The position numbers were made by a program, and so were the translations under genes. DNA of 64,000 bases from Leptolyngbya sp. O-77. Its GTDB lineage: Bacteria; Cyanobacteriota; Cyanobacteriia; Elainellales; Elainellaceae. The stretch is taken from assembly GCF_001548395.1 (NCBI RefSeq), contig NZ_AP017367.1, positions 1,463,001-1,527,000 of the forward strand, read 5' to 3'. Positions 45,282-54,683 of this stretch are shown here, piece by piece. The number at the start of each line of letters is the position of its first letter. The first letter of the stretch is position 1. The notes beneath the pieces are model-generated. The model was not told the DNA's origin and did not search any database. It saw only the letters and a list, made by a program, of their open reading frames with translations.

Positions 45282-46502
45282 ATGTACGATTTTGCAATTA
45301 TTGGCGGTGGCATCGTTGGTTTATCAACGGCAATGGCGCTGGGCCGCCGCTACCCAGATGCCAAGATTGTCCTTTTTGAAAAAGAGAGCCGCTGGGCCTT
45401 TCACCAGACAGGTAACAACAGCGGCGTGATTCACTCCGGGGTTTACTACAAGCCAGGCAGCTTCAAAGCAAAGTTTTGCCGCGACGGCTGCCAGTCGATG
45501 GTGGCGTTTTGTCGCGAACATGACATCCCTCACGAAGTTTGCGGCAAAGTAATTGTGGCAACCGAGGAACACGAGCTGCCGCTGCTGGAGAATCTCTATC
45601 AGCGGGGTCTGCAAAACGGCATCCAGGTTGCCCGGATTACAGCCGAGGAGGTGCGGGAAATTGAGCCGCATGTCAACTGTCTGGCTGGGGTGCGCGTGTT
45701 TTCGACGGGCATTGCTGACTATAAGCAGGTCTGCCAGAAATATGCAGAAATCGTGCGATCGCAAGGCGGTGAGTTATACCTCAACACCAAAGTAGAACGC
45801 ATTGTCGATCGACCCAACAGCAAAGTGGTGGAAACCACGAACGGCACGTTTGAAGCGCGGCTGGTGGTGAACTGTGCTGGACTGCATAGCGATCGCGTCG
45901 CTAAGATGGGCGGCGTTGATCCCGAAGCGAAAATCGTGCCCTTCCGGGGTGAATATTACGAACTCACGCCCGAAAAGCGCTATCTGGTGAAAGGGCTGAT
46001 TTATCCCGTGCCCAATCCTGACTTTCCCTTTTTGGGTGTTCACTTTACCCGCATGATCGACGGCAGCGTCCACGCTGGCCCCAACGCCGTCCTCAGCCTC
46101 AAGCGCGAGGGCTACAAAAAGACCGACTTTGACCTCAAGGACTTTGCTGAGGTGATGACCTATCCCGGCTTCTGGAAGCTGGCAGCTAAGCACGCTGACG
46201 AGGGCATCCAGGAAATCATCCGTTCGTTTAGCAAGGCTGCGTTTGTGCGGAGCTTGCAGCGGCTTATCCCTGAAGTGCAGTCTGAGGATCTGGTGCCGAC
46301 CCATGCGGGCGTTCGGGCCCAAGCGTTGATGAACGATGGCAAGCTGGTGGACGACTTTTTGATTGTGAAGGGTCAGAACTCGATCCACGTCTGCAATGCG
46401 CCCTCTCCGGCGGCGACCTCCTCGCTGGAGATTGGCAAGGCCGTCACCGAGCAAATTGCCGAACAGTTTTTGCCTGCCACGTCCCCTGTGCAGGCGGTTT
46501 AA
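45282..46502 (+). CDS. lhgO: L-2-hydroxyglutarate oxidase family FAD oxidoreductase
   Basis: A 406-residue FAD-dependent dehydrogenase of the DAO/LhgO family. IGGGIVGLSTAMALG binds FAD at the N-terminus, GNNSGVIHSGVYYKPGS and VNCAGLHSDRVAKMGG are LhgO signatures, and THAGVRAQAL comes near the end. The family oxidises L-2-hydroxyglutarate to 2-oxoglutarate and passes electrons to quinones. Its place inside a sugar-nucleotide cluster suggests instead, or in addition, oxidation of a hydroxy-acid or sugar intermediate, which is inference. Confidence 0.88.
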   Translation: MYDFAIIGGGIVGLSTAMALGRRYPDAKIVLFEKESRWAFHQTGNNSGVIHSGVYYKPGSFKAKFCRDGCQSMVAFCREHDIPHEVCGKVIVATEEHELPLLENLYQRGLQNGIQVARITAEEVREIEPHVNCLAGVRVFSTGIADYKQVCQKYAEIVRSQGGELYLNTKVERIVDRPNSKVVETTNGTFEARLVVNCAGLHSDRVAKMGGVDPEAKIVPFRGEYYELTPEKRYLVKGLIYPVPNPDFPFLGVHFTRMIDGSVHAGPNAVLSLKREGYKKTDFDLKDFAEVMTYPGFWKLAAKHADEGIQEIIRSFSKAAFVRSLQRLIPEVQSEDLVPTHAGVRAQALMNDGKLVDDFLIVKGQNSIHVCNAPSPAATSSLEIGKAVTEQIAEQFLPATSPVQAV

Positions 46503-46628
46503 GGGCGATCGCCCCCTGCAAATTCCCCTTTTGTTCACACCTTCTCGTCCCTTCTGAGCAGCCCAAGCCAGTCCCGGAATGTCTGGCATATCAGCGTTTA
46601 CAGTACACACAACACAGGAATCCACAGC

Positions 46629-47651
46629 ATGAAAGTATTGGTCACTGGAACCGAAGGATATCTGGGCAGCCTTTTAGCACCGCTGTTGCTAGATCGCGGC
46701 TTTGACGTGATTGGCGTAGACACAGGTTTTTATAAAGTCGGCTGGCTCTATAACGGCACAGATAAGACTGCGAAAACCTTAAACAAAGATATCCGCCACA
46801 TTACGCTAGAAGACCTGGAAGGTGTAGAAGCCGTGGTTCATATGGCGGAACTGTCCAACGACCCCACGGGCCAGCTTTCCCCCAACATTACCTACGACAT
46901 CAACCACAAGGGGTCTGTCCGCTTGGCAGAACTGGCCAAGCAAGCAGGGGTGCGCCGTTTTGTGTACATGTCCTCTTGCAGCGTCTACGGGGTCGCCTCG
47001 GCGGACGTGGTGACGGAGGAGACTCCGGTCAATCCCCAAACGGCCTACGCCGAATGCAAAACGCTTGTGGAGCGCGATGTCCAGCCGATGGCAGATGACA
47101 ACTTCTCGCCCACCTTCATGCGGAATGCAACCGCCTTTGGTGCGTCGCCCCGGATGCGGTTCGATATTGTGCTGAACAACCTGTCGGGTCTGGCCTGGAC
47201 GACCAAAGAAATCAAAATGACCAGCGACGGTACGCCGTGGCGTCCGCTTGTTCATGCGCTCGATATTGCCAAATCCATCATTTGCGCCCTGGAAGCTCCG
47301 CGAGACCTTGTTCACAACCAGATTTTTAACGTGGGCGATACGGCGAACAACTACCAGGTCAAAGAAATTGCCGAGATCGTGGCAGAAACGTTCCCTGGCT
47401 GCACCCTCAGCTTCGGCGACAACGGCTCAGACAATCGCAGCTACCGCGTGTCGTTTGAAAAGATCAACACCCAACTTCCTGGCTTTAAGTGCGAGTGGGA
47501 CGCGCGGCGCGGGGCTGAGCAACTGTACAAAGTGTTTAGCCAGATCGACATGACGAAAGAGGTATTCGAGGCTCGCGGCTTTACCCGCCTGAAGCAGCTT
47601 GAGTACCTGATTCGCACGCAGCAAATCGACAAGGATTTCTTCTGGAGCTAG
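46629..47651 (+). CDS. NAD-dependent sugar epimerase/dehydratase (extended SDR)
   Basis: A 340-residue extended SDR. NAD-binding TGTEGYLGSLLAPLLL at the start, the catalytic Ser/Tyr/Lys set in MSSCSVYG and YAECKTLVERD (about 137), and VHALDIAKSIICAL and NVGDTANNYQVKEIAEIV further on. The exact nucleotide sugar is unknown. The gene is 2 bp from the next epimerase, and so is in an operon with it. It could take the place of a CDP-glucose 4,6-dehydratase, but its sequence does not show that family's marks. Confidence 0.88.
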   Translation: MKVLVTGTEGYLGSLLAPLLLDRGFDVIGVDTGFYKVGWLYNGTDKTAKTLNKDIRHITLEDLEGVEAVVHMAELSNDPTGQLSPNITYDINHKGSVRLAELAKQAGVRRFVYMSSCSVYGVASADVVTEETPVNPQTAYAECKTLVERDVQPMADDNFSPTFMRNATAFGASPRMRFDIVLNNLSGLAWTTKEIKMTSDGTPWRPLVHALDIAKSIICALEAPRDLVHNQIFNVGDTANNYQVKEIAEIVAETFPGCTLSFGDNGSDNRSYRVSFEKINTQLPGFKCEWDARRGAEQLYKVFSQIDMTKEVFEARGFTRLKQLEYLIRTQQIDKDFFWS

Positions 47652-47653
47652 TC

Positions 47654-48199
47654 ATGATTTTTACCGAAACCAAACTCAAGGGCGCATTCATCATCGACCT
47701 GGACTATCGCGAAGATCATCGCGGCGCGTTTGCTCGCACTTTCTGTGCCAAGGAATTTGAGGCGCATGGGCTGAAGCCGACGGTGGCGCAGTGCAACTTG
47801 TCGTTTAACCACAAGGCGGGCACTTTGCGCGGAATGCATTATCAAATTCCTCCGGCTGCGGAAACCAAGCTGGTTCGCTGCACGCGGGGCGCGATCTATG
47901 ACGTGATTATCGACATGCGGCCCGATTCACCGACCTATAGGCAGCATATCGGCGTGGAGTTGACGGCTGAGAACCGACGTGCCCTGTACATACCAGAAAT
48001 GTTTGCCCACGGCTATCAAGCGCTGACGGATGGGGCGGAGGTGGTGTATCAGGTTGGGGAATTTTACACGCCTGGCTATGAGCGTGGTCTTCGCTACGAT
48101 GACCCGGCCTTTGGCATTGAGTGGCCAATGGAGGTGACCGTTATTTCCGAGAAAGATGCCGCCTGGGCGCTATTTGAGAACGTTGCAGTAGGAGTATAG
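47654..48199 (+). CDS. dTDP-4-dehydrorhamnose 3,5-epimerase-like sugar epimerase
   Basis: A 181-residue cupin epimerase, the second RfbC homologue in the window. It keeps DYREDHRGAFARTFC, GTLRGMHYQ with the catalytic His (about 61) and IPEMFAHGYQALTDGAEV. It differs clearly from rfbC at 19 kb, and being in the rfbF operon it probably epimerises a CDP-4-keto sugar rather than the dTDP one. The start is 2 bp after the SDR stop. Confidence 0.88.
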   Translation: MIFTETKLKGAFIIDLDYREDHRGAFARTFCAKEFEAHGLKPTVAQCNLSFNHKAGTLRGMHYQIPPAAETKLVRCTRGAIYDVIIDMRPDSPTYRQHIGVELTAENRRALYIPEMFAHGYQALTDGAEVVYQVGEFYTPGYERGLRYDDPAFGIEWPMEVTVISEKDAAWALFENVAVGV

Positions 48200-48201
48200 G
48201 A

Positions 48202-49560
48202 ATGCTGTACATCATAGACACCGCATTAAAGGCTCGCCAGGAAGCGGGCAACCCGATTCGAGTGGCGATGATTGGCGCGGGCTTCATGGGTCGCGGCATC
48301 GCCAACCAGATTGTGAATTCTGTTCCGGGTATGGAACTGGTGGCGATTTTCAACCGCGGCGTAGAGGGTGCCGTTCGCGCCTATGGTGAGGCGGGTCTGG
48401 ACAATATCCGCACGGTGAAGACGCTGGGTGAACTGGAAGATGCGATCGCCCAGGGCGTTCCCGCCGCGACGGACGACGCGATGCTGCTGTGTCGGGCTGA
48501 GAGCATCGATGCCATTATCGAGGTGACGGGCGCAATTGAGTTCGGCGCACAGGTGGTGCTAGAGGCGATCGCCCACAAAAAACATGTCGTGCTGATGAAC
48601 GCTGAGCTGGATGCCACCATCGGCCCTATCCTCAAGGTCTATGCCGATCGCGCAGGGGTAGTACTGTCGGCCTGCGACGGCGACCAGCCCGGCGTGCAGA
48701 TGAACCTCTACCGCTTCGTTAAGAGCATCGGCCTCACCCCCCTGCTCTGCGGCAACATCAAGGGGCTGCAAGACCCCTACCGCAACCCCACCACTCAGGA
48801 AGGCTTTGCCAAGCAGTGGGGACAAAAAGCCCACATGGTCACCAGCTTTGCCGACGGCACCAAGATTTCCTTTGAGCAGGCGATCGTCGCCAATGCCACG
48901 GGCATGACCATCGCCAAACGCGGCATGTATGGCTACGACTTTAACCGCAACGCCGACGCACTGATTGAGCAGTTCAACCTGAAATACACCGGGCATATCG
49001 ACGATTGCACCAAGCTGTATGACGTGGATGAGCTAAAGTCTCTGGGTGGCATTGTGGATTACGTCGTGGGCGTGCGTCCGGGCCCCGGTGTGTTCGTCTT
49101 CGGGACTCATGACGACCCGAAGCAAAAGCATTATCTCAACCTGTACAAGCTTGGCGAAGGGCCGCTCTACAGTTTCTACACACCGTACCACCTCTGCCAC
49201 TTTGAGGTGCCGCTGTCCGTTGCCCGCGTGGTGCTGTTCCAGGACGCGGTTCTCGCTCCTACAGCAGGGCCCAAAGTGGACGTGGTAGCGACTGCCAAGA
49301 TTGACTTGAAAGCTGGCGAAACGCTGGACGGCATCGGCTACTACATGACCTACGGCCAGTGCGAAACGGCTGAAATCACGCAGGCACAGCGCCTACTGCC
49401 GATGGGCTTGGCGGAAGGCTGCCGCCTGAAGCGAGACATTCCTCGCGATCAGGTGCTGACCTACGATGATGTGGAAATTCCGGCGGGTCGCCTGTGCGAC
49501 AAGCTGCGGGCCGAGCAAGATGCCTACTTTGCTCCGGCAAAGGTTCCGGCGCTGATTTAA
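48202..49560 (+). CDS. NAD(P)-dependent oxidoreductase with C-terminal SAF domain
   Basis: A 452-residue homoserine-dehydrogenase-like enzyme. Rossmann motif VAMIGAGFMGRGIANQI (about 22), then VTGAIEFGAQVVLEAI and KHVVLMNAELDATIGP. A C-terminal SAF-type stretch (KAGETLDGIG, MGLAEGCRLKRDIPRDQVL, VEIPAG) recalls sialic acid synthases. Such proteins occur in polysaccharide clusters, with unproven reactions. The ATG is 2 bp after the epimerase stop, and a strong terminator follows, so this is the last gene of the rfbF operon. Confidence 0.8.
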   Translation: MLYIIDTALKARQEAGNPIRVAMIGAGFMGRGIANQIVNSVPGMELVAIFNRGVEGAVRAYGEAGLDNIRTVKTLGELEDAIAQGVPAATDDAMLLCRAESIDAIIEVTGAIEFGAQVVLEAIAHKKHVVLMNAELDATIGPILKVYADRAGVVLSACDGDQPGVQMNLYRFVKSIGLTPLLCGNIKGLQDPYRNPTTQEGFAKQWGQKAHMVTSFADGTKISFEQAIVANATGMTIAKRGMYGYDFNRNADALIEQFNLKYTGHIDDCTKLYDVDELKSLGGIVDYVVGVRPGPGVFVFGTHDDPKQKHYLNLYKLGEGPLYSFYTPYHLCHFEVPLSVARVVLFQDAVLAPTAGPKVDVVATAKIDLKAGETLDGIGYYMTYGQCETAEITQAQRLLPMGLAEGCRLKRDIPRDQVLTYDDVEIPAGRLCDKLRAEQDAYFAPAKVPALI

Positions 49561-49590
49561 GCTGATTTAAGTAGCAAGCTGTGACTAAAC

Positions 49591-49648
49591 CGAGTGTCTT
49601 GCGGACTTGGAGGCTATTCTCCTGGAAAGCAAGACACTCGAGGTTTTT
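49591..49648 (+). terminator. Terminator of the rfbF cluster
   Basis: A perfect 12-bp stem, CGAGTGTCTTGC (49591-49602) with GCAAGACACTCG (49629-49640), contains a nested GGAG/CTCC stem and is followed by AGGTTTTT. Confidence 0.8.
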
Positions 49649-49666
49649 AGGCTCAATTTTCACGCT

Positions 49667-49760
49667 TACAGCATTTTTGGACAAGGTAAGCTACGCGCTG
49701 CCCTAACGAGGCAGTGGATTCTTGTCCATCCGCGTACCTCGCTATCTTCAAAAACGCCGT
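49667..49760 (-). repeat. Palindromic repeat element, copy C (diverged)
   Basis: TACAGCATTTTTGG at one end, AAAACGCCGT at the other, with CGCTGCCCTAACGAGGCA matching the centre of copies A and D. More degenerate than A and D; orientation as copy A. The remaining spacer to 50041 holds nothing else I recognise. Confidence 0.7.
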
Positions 49761-50041
49761 CTTGGATTTGTAACTGGCAGCCTGAGCGATTCGAGCGTTG
49801 CGATCTTGCTTTTAGAAAAGGACTGCTATATTAATGTTGCAATAATGATACTAATTCTTTTTTTAGATCGTAAGTCTTAGTCACTACGGCTTCTGGGTTG
49901 GTTTTTCTCTTTAGTTCGGCGATCGCCCCCCTTTGCTCCCCTGCTATTTCTCGCCTGCCATTTCTCCCCTGCTTTTACTGCCCGTCATCCTGTCCATCCC
50001 TGACAACGCACAGTTAGGTTCACCCTGAGGTCTGGTTGGAT

Positions 50042-51262
50042 ATGCTGTTTTCTTGTCCTGAAACGTCGTTTGCCCCCCGTCAGCCCAAACGACCCCAGCA
50101 AGCCCCTCGTCGGATTGTGCGGGCGATCGCCTTTGGGCTGGTGATGCTCTACACTGCCCCCGTTCTGGCGCAGACCGCCATTCCATCTAATGCCAGCGCC
50201 AATGTCCAGCCTGCCGCACCGATGCCGCCGGAGGGCCGCCCACTGCCGCCCAACTACGAGTCCGATTATGTCCTGGGTGCAGGCGATGCAGTGCAAATTG
50301 ACATTTTCAACGTGCCCAACCTGAGCGGCGAAAATGCCCGCTACTCGGTGCTGGTAGACGGTTCGCTGAACCTGCCGTGGATTGGCAAAGTCAATGTGCG
50401 GGGACTGACGCTGCAAGAGGCATCAGATGCGATCGCCAGCCGCTATACCGAGTTTATTCGGGAGCCGATTGTGACGGTAACGCTGCTCACACCGCGCCCC
50501 ATGCGAGTGGCGATCGTCGGCGAAGTGAACCGTCCTGGAGCCTATACAACCGGACAAAGCGTGGGAACCGGCCCAGCCGGACAGACCACGCTAGAAACCC
50601 GTGGCGAAGCCAGAGCGGGAGAACTTCGCACGGTTATTGAAGCGATTCAGACCGCAGGCGGCATTACGCAGCTTGCAGACGTGCGAAATGTGGAAGTTCG
50701 TCGCCCGCGCCTGAATGGCACTGAAGAGGTAATCCTGGTTGACCTGTGGGCGTTTTTGCAGTCTGGCAACTTGCAGCAAAACGTGACCCTGCGGGATGGG
50801 GATACGGTGATTGTGCCCACAGCAACGGCGCTGAACCCCGATGAAAGCCAGCGTTTGGCTGCTGCTAGCTTCTCTCCCGACACGATCAGCGTCAATGTGG
50901 TGGGTGAAGTCGTTCGGCCGGGCACGGTTTCTGTTAGCCCTAATACGTCTCTCAATCAGGCAATTTTGGCGGCAGGCGGGTTTGACGATGTTCGGGCTTC
51001 CAAGGGCAGAGTGACGCTAATCCGGCTAAATCCGGATGGAACCGTGGCTCGACGCGAAATTCCGGTAGATCTGTCGGCTAACCTGAACGACGAAACCAAC
51101 CCCATTCTGCGAAGCAATGACATTGTGGTGGTTAGCCCTTCGGGTCGGGCCAGGGCAACCGATGTCCTGGGGGTAATTGGTGGGGCGGTTGGCGCAGTGC
51201 TGAACCCGATTGGCGCATTGTTCAATATTTTCCGCACGGTGGATGATATTAACCGCGATTAG
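50042..51262 (+). CDS. Polysaccharide export protein, Wza/SLBB type
   Basis: Periplasmic/outer-membrane component of a capsule or exopolysaccharide exporter. After a basic start and signal sequence (AIAFGLVMLYTAPVLAQ, cut near residue 40) come the Poly_export domain (YVLGAGDAVQIDIFNVPNL, DGSLNLPWIGKVNVRGLTL) and SLBB domains (MRVAIVGEVNRPGAYT; ISVNVVGEVVRPGTVSV). No lipobox is visible, unlike E. coli Wza, which is common in cyanobacteria. The inner-membrane partner (Wzc) is not in the window. Confidence 0.92.
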   Translation: MLFSCPETSFAPRQPKRPQQAPRRIVRAIAFGLVMLYTAPVLAQTAIPSNASANVQPAAPMPPEGRPLPPNYESDYVLGAGDAVQIDIFNVPNLSGENARYSVLVDGSLNLPWIGKVNVRGLTLQEASDAIASRYTEFIREPIVTVTLLTPRPMRVAIVGEVNRPGAYTTGQSVGTGPAGQTTLETRGEARAGELRTVIEAIQTAGGITQLADVRNVEVRRPRLNGTEEVILVDLWAFLQSGNLQQNVTLRDGDTVIVPTATALNPDESQRLAAASFSPDTISVNVVGEVVRPGTVSVSPNTSLNQAILAAGGFDDVRASKGRVTLIRLNPDGTVARREIPVDLSANLNDETNPILRSNDIVVVSPSGRARATDVLGVIGGAVGAVLNPIGALFNIFRTVDDINRD

Positions 51263-51313
51263 GGCTGCCAGCGGGATAGCAGCCGGATCGAATATGCCTT
51301 TCGGTGAACTAGG

Positions 51314-51355
51314 AAACCCTCCGTTTCCTGCACAATGGCGGGGTTCGGAGGGTTT
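51314..51355 (+). terminator. Possible terminator after the export gene
   Basis: AAACCCTCCG (51314-51323) pairs perfectly with CGGAGGGTTT (51346-51355); only a short T-run follows, so it may be an mRNA 3'-end structure rather than a full terminator. Confidence 0.45.
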
Positions 51356-51435
51356 CTGAGGGTTTGCGTAGCATAGAGCGTGTTTTGTGGCTAAAGCATT
51401 TTGTGGCTAAAGCTAAGAAGCCTGCGGGGCAAGGA

Positions 51436-51537
51436 TCACGGCTGCGATCGCTGCACCACCATCAGCAGCAAGTACACTGCCAGCAGGTAAAAAGCAGCCA
51501 GGATAGGAATCGTGAGCGGAATACCGAAGGAAGCCAT
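51436..51537 (-). CDS. Small single-span membrane protein, 33 residues
   Basis: ATG 51537 to TGA 51436 encodes MASFGIPLTIPILAAFYLLA and then VYLLLMVVQRSQP: a single hydrophobic helix followed by a short polar, basic end. This is the look of low-mass photosynthetic or NDH-1 subunits (Psb, Pet, Ndh types), but I cannot match it to a named one. GGAATGG precedes the ATG by about ten bases. Support is composition and design only. Confidence 0.45.
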   Translation of the reverse strand: MASFGIPLTIPILAAFYLLAVYLLLMVVQRSQP

Positions 51538-51630
51538 GGCGAACCATTCCATTAAACATTACGGTTTACAGGAAAAATATAGGGAAAGGGTCGAAAGACC
51601 CATAAGCAAATCAAATCTAAGCAAAACAAG

Positions 51631-51771
51631 TCACTGCGCTGCCGCAAGTAAGTCTTGCATCCAGCCAGTGAGCCGTAACCAGGCCGACCGTAACCCAACC
51701 AGAAGCGACACCTGACCAAATACCACCGAGGGCGATCGCCCAAAAGCAATTGCCTCTGGTTTGGCAGACAT
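51631..51771 (-). CDS. Possible small protein, 46 residues
   Basis: ATG 51771 to TGA 51631 encodes MSAKPEAIAFGRSPSVVFGQ, then VSLLVGLRSAWLRLTGWMQD, LLAAAQ. Part of it comes from a HIP1 site. The middle is hydrophobic with basic residues, perhaps an amphipathic helix. It lies 93 bp upstream of the 33-residue frame in the same direction. It may be chance. Confidence 0.25.
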   Translation of the reverse strand: MSAKPEAIAFGRSPSVVFGQVSLLVGLRSAWLRLTGWMQDLLAAAQ

Positions 51772-52520
51772 CACTCGTCCCCGTCTAGAGTCGAATGCCG
51801 CAACCCACAAGCCTGATAAACTCCAGACCGCTCAGCGATGCATCCGGCTGATCCAACGAAACATCAAGAGCAAGCCGAAGCTAGCTCCTTGACCCAGATG
51901 GTCAATATCTGAATCAGAATCTAAATCTGAATCAGAATCTAAGACAAGACGCAGGTAGCGAATGCCTCGTGACCAGATCTGGAACAACATCTGTACAACA
52001 AATGCTGTCCCATTCACAGGATCACCAAGGTCATGTACCCTGAACCCAGCAGCACCGGAAGCGGCGACCAAAACTCTTGGCGAAAACAGAAGACCCGAAG
52101 ATCTTCAGAAAGATCCGTGACTTAGCGTTCTCGTACCGGAGCTTTGAAGACAGCGATCGCCGCCTGCTGCACCAACCTTCCAAAAGCAACCTGCCAGATA
52201 GAGGTCGCCGGGTAGACACGCTCATAAGCTGCCAGGCAAGTAGCAGTCCCGGAGCCGCCCTTTAGGTGGCGCTTCTAGCAAAAACTTCCAGAGGAAGGTT
52301 CTCAAAATATTTAATTGTTGGATACCTTGTAGCTATAAGAATAACATATCAGTCGAGTTCATGAGAGAATGTTTACAAAACTGTAATAATCCTGAAAGGC
52401 TTATCAGTTCAGTGAACTCTGGCATTTCTATCAAGAATTTCATCCCACAGATGGGAGGGGGTAGCTTAGAATAAAGGCAAATATGTAAAATTTCGTAACT
52501 AAGTATATCGCTGCGTCTCC
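51772..52520. other. Gene-poor region upstream of the prenyl synthase gene
   Basis: No gene is convincing. It has a short AATCTGA/AATCAGA repeat (51905-51945) and a strongly AT-rich final part (52,300-52,510) likely to carry the promoter of the next gene. It may contain decayed coding sequence. Confidence 0.35.
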
Positions 52521-53489
52521 ATGACCTCAGTCACCTCTCTCTTTGCACCTGTCGATGCCGATCTCTGTCAACTGACGGATAACTTGAAGCAACTGGTCGG
52601 TGCTCGCCATCCCATCCTCTACGCGGCGGCGGAGCACCTGTTTGGGGCGGGTGGAAAGCGTCTGAGGCCAGCGATTGTGCTGCTCATTTCCAGAGCCACC
52701 AGCATCCCCGACATCACGCCCCGGCATCGTCGCTTGGCTGAGATCACCGAAATGATCCACACCGCCAGCCTGGTTCACGACGATGTGGTGGATGAGGCGG
52801 AACTGCGGCGGGGTGTGCCGACGGTTCACAGCAGCTTTGGTAATCGGGTCGCGGTGCTGGCGGGTGACTTTCTGTTTGCACAGTCCTCGTGGTATCTGGC
52901 AAATTTGGACAACCTGGAAGTGGTGAAGCTGCTGTCGCAGGTGATTATGGATCTGGCTGAAGGCGAGATTCAGCAGGGGCTAAATCGCTTCGACACGGGA
53001 ACCAGCCTGGAAGCCTATCTCGACAAGAGCTATTACAAAACTGCGTCCCTTATTGCCAACAGTGCGAAGGCGGCCGGCGTACTGAGCGATGCCTCGCCAG
53101 AAACCTGTCACCATCTGTATAGCTATGGTCGCCATATCGGTCTGGCCTTTCAAATCGTGGATGACCTGCTAGATTTTACGGGTTCTGCGGATGCCCTGGG
53201 CAAGCCTGCGGGTTCCGATTTGCGAAGCGGCAACCTGACCGCTCCAGCGCTCTATGCCCTTGAGGAAAAACCCTATCTGGAAGTGCTAATCGAGCGGGAA
53301 TTTGCCCAAGAGGGCGATCTGGAGCAGGCGCTAGCGCTGATTGAAGATAGCCGAGGCTTAGAGCGATCGCGCGAGTTGGCCAGCCACCATGCTCAGCTTG
53401 CAGTTCAGCATATTGGCATTTTGCCCGCTTCAGAGTCCCGTCAGGCGTTGATTCAGTTGGCTGACTATGTGCTAAGCCGCAGCCATTGA
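52521..53489 (+). CDS. sds: Solanesyl/polyprenyl diphosphate synthase
   Basis: Long-chain trans-prenyltransferase that builds the side chain of plastoquinone. The 322 residues show GGKRLRPAIVLL (about 49), the first Asp-rich motif LVHDDVVDEAELRRG (about 92), the Gln/Lys region and the second motif FQIVDDLLDFTGSADALGKP (about 211). The first motif has the DDxxD form. The residue before it is not a bulky aromatic, which fits a long product. The exact chain length is inference from cyanobacterial practice. Confidence 0.9.
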   Translation: MTSVTSLFAPVDADLCQLTDNLKQLVGARHPILYAAAEHLFGAGGKRLRPAIVLLISRATSIPDITPRHRRLAEITEMIHTASLVHDDVVDEAELRRGVPTVHSSFGNRVAVLAGDFLFAQSSWYLANLDNLEVVKLLSQVIMDLAEGEIQQGLNRFDTGTSLEAYLDKSYYKTASLIANSAKAAGVLSDASPETCHHLYSYGRHIGLAFQIVDDLLDFTGSADALGKPAGSDLRSGNLTAPALYALEEKPYLEVLIEREFAQEGDLEQALALIEDSRGLERSRELASHHAQLAVQHIGILPASESRQALIQLADYVLSRSH

Positions 53490-53564
53490 GCGATCGCGCT
53501 TGGCGATCGCCAATCTACTGAGCTTTGGCTCATGGGGCGTTTGTGCGATGAAGCGCTGTGCAGA

Positions 53565-54158
53565 TTAGTCGCTGTACCGCTCTTCTGCCCAGGGTTCCCC
53601 CCGGCGGTGATAGCCGTTTCTTTCCCAAAAGCCTAGTTCCTCATGGTCTAAAAATTCCAGCCCGTTGAGCCACTTCGCACTCTTCCAGGCGTAGAGATGG
53701 GGAACCACTAGCCGAACCGGCCCCCCGTGTGGGACAGGCAGAGGCTCGCCCGCCAGCGTGTGAGCCAGGAAGTTCTCTTCTCGCAAGAAGTCAGCTAGCT
53801 CCAGATTCGTGGTGTAGCCACCATAGCTGTGCTGCATGACGTGGGTAGCGCTGGGATTAAGATTGACCCGCTGCATCAGATCGGTCACCTTAACGCCTGT
53901 CCACTGGACATCCAGCTTTGACCAGGTGGTGACGCAGTGAAAATCAGCGGTGAATTCCGTCTGCGGCAAGCTCAAGAGGTCTGAATAAGTCAGCGTCAGC
54001 GGTTCGGCAAGCCCCCAAATCTTTAGCTCCCAAACATCACTGGGAATGTCAGGAGTTGCTCCGTAGGTCAGCACTGGGAAACCGCCGGCAAGATGTTGCC
54101 CAGGCGGAACGCGATCCCGTTGCTCTGGTGCGGGGGGCTTAAAAAACTTGCCTAGCAT
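53565..54158 (-). CDS. Sulfite oxidase-like molybdopterin oxidoreductase
   Basis: A 197-residue single-domain member of the sulfite oxidase/YedY fold. The Mo-ligating Cys lies in FHCVTTWSKLDVQWTGV (about 75). Other marks are HVMQHSYGGYTTNLELADF, PHGGPVRLVVPHLYAWKSAKW and an end near GFWERNGYHRRG. It lacks the dimerisation domain of true sulfite oxidases and a Tat signal peptide, so it appears cytoplasmic. The substrate is unknown. Confidence 0.88.
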   Translation of the reverse strand: MLGKFFKPPAPEQRDRVPPGQHLAGGFPVLTYGATPDIPSDVWELKIWGLAEPLTLTYSDLLSLPQTEFTADFHCVTTWSKLDVQWTGVKVTDLMQRVNLNPSATHVMQHSYGGYTTNLELADFLREENFLAHTLAGEPLPVPHGGPVRLVVPHLYAWKSAKWLNGLEFLDHEELGFWERNGYHRRGEPWAEERYSD

Positions 54159-54306
54159 AGAGTCCGCTTAGGTGGGTTTTAGTTGGGTTATAGATTCACA
54201 CCAATAGGGGCGATCGCCGCTTCCCAGATTAGTGTGCTGACAGCATGAATCATGCTCAAGAGCGCTAATGCGGGGGCATGACGATCTGCCACCATCAGCC
54301 TCGTTT

Positions 54307-54477
54307 TTACTCTTCTTCTTCGTCAGGTTGGGGATAGACAAAGCCTGTGGAGCGGCCAGTCAACACTGACTTGCCCAAAGACAGCGCACGCTGAGCTTGC
54401 AGAGCGGCCTTGCGCTTCCAAGTAGCTTTGCGCTGATCGCGCTTGGATTTGGAGGTTTTCTTCTTAGGAACTGCCAT
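54307..54477 (-). CDS. rpmF: 50S ribosomal protein L32
   Basis: A 56-residue basic protein, MAVPKKKTSKSKRDQRKATW at the start, then KRKAALQAQRALSLGKSVLT, ending YPQPDEEEE. The N-terminal PKKKTSKSKRD segment is typical of cyanobacterial and chloroplast L32. These lack the zinc-binding Cys residues, as does this one. It was too short for simple ORF thresholds and was read by hand from the minus strand. It lies between the molybdopterin enzyme gene and tRNA-Val. Confidence 0.92.
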   Translation of the reverse strand: MAVPKKKTSKSKRDQRKATWKRKAALQAQRALSLGKSVLTGRSTGFVYPQPDEEEE

Positions 54478-54611
54478 AGCTGCCGACGGTTCAGATTTTT
54501 ACAACCTTTCTATGGTAATGCAAAAGCCCCTGAGTTGAGCAGGGCTGCGTGTAAATCGGTATTTTGAAAAGTTTGTTGATTCAAGAAGCTTGTGCTACAT
54601 TAAAAGACTGC

Positions 54612-54683
<72 letters not shown>

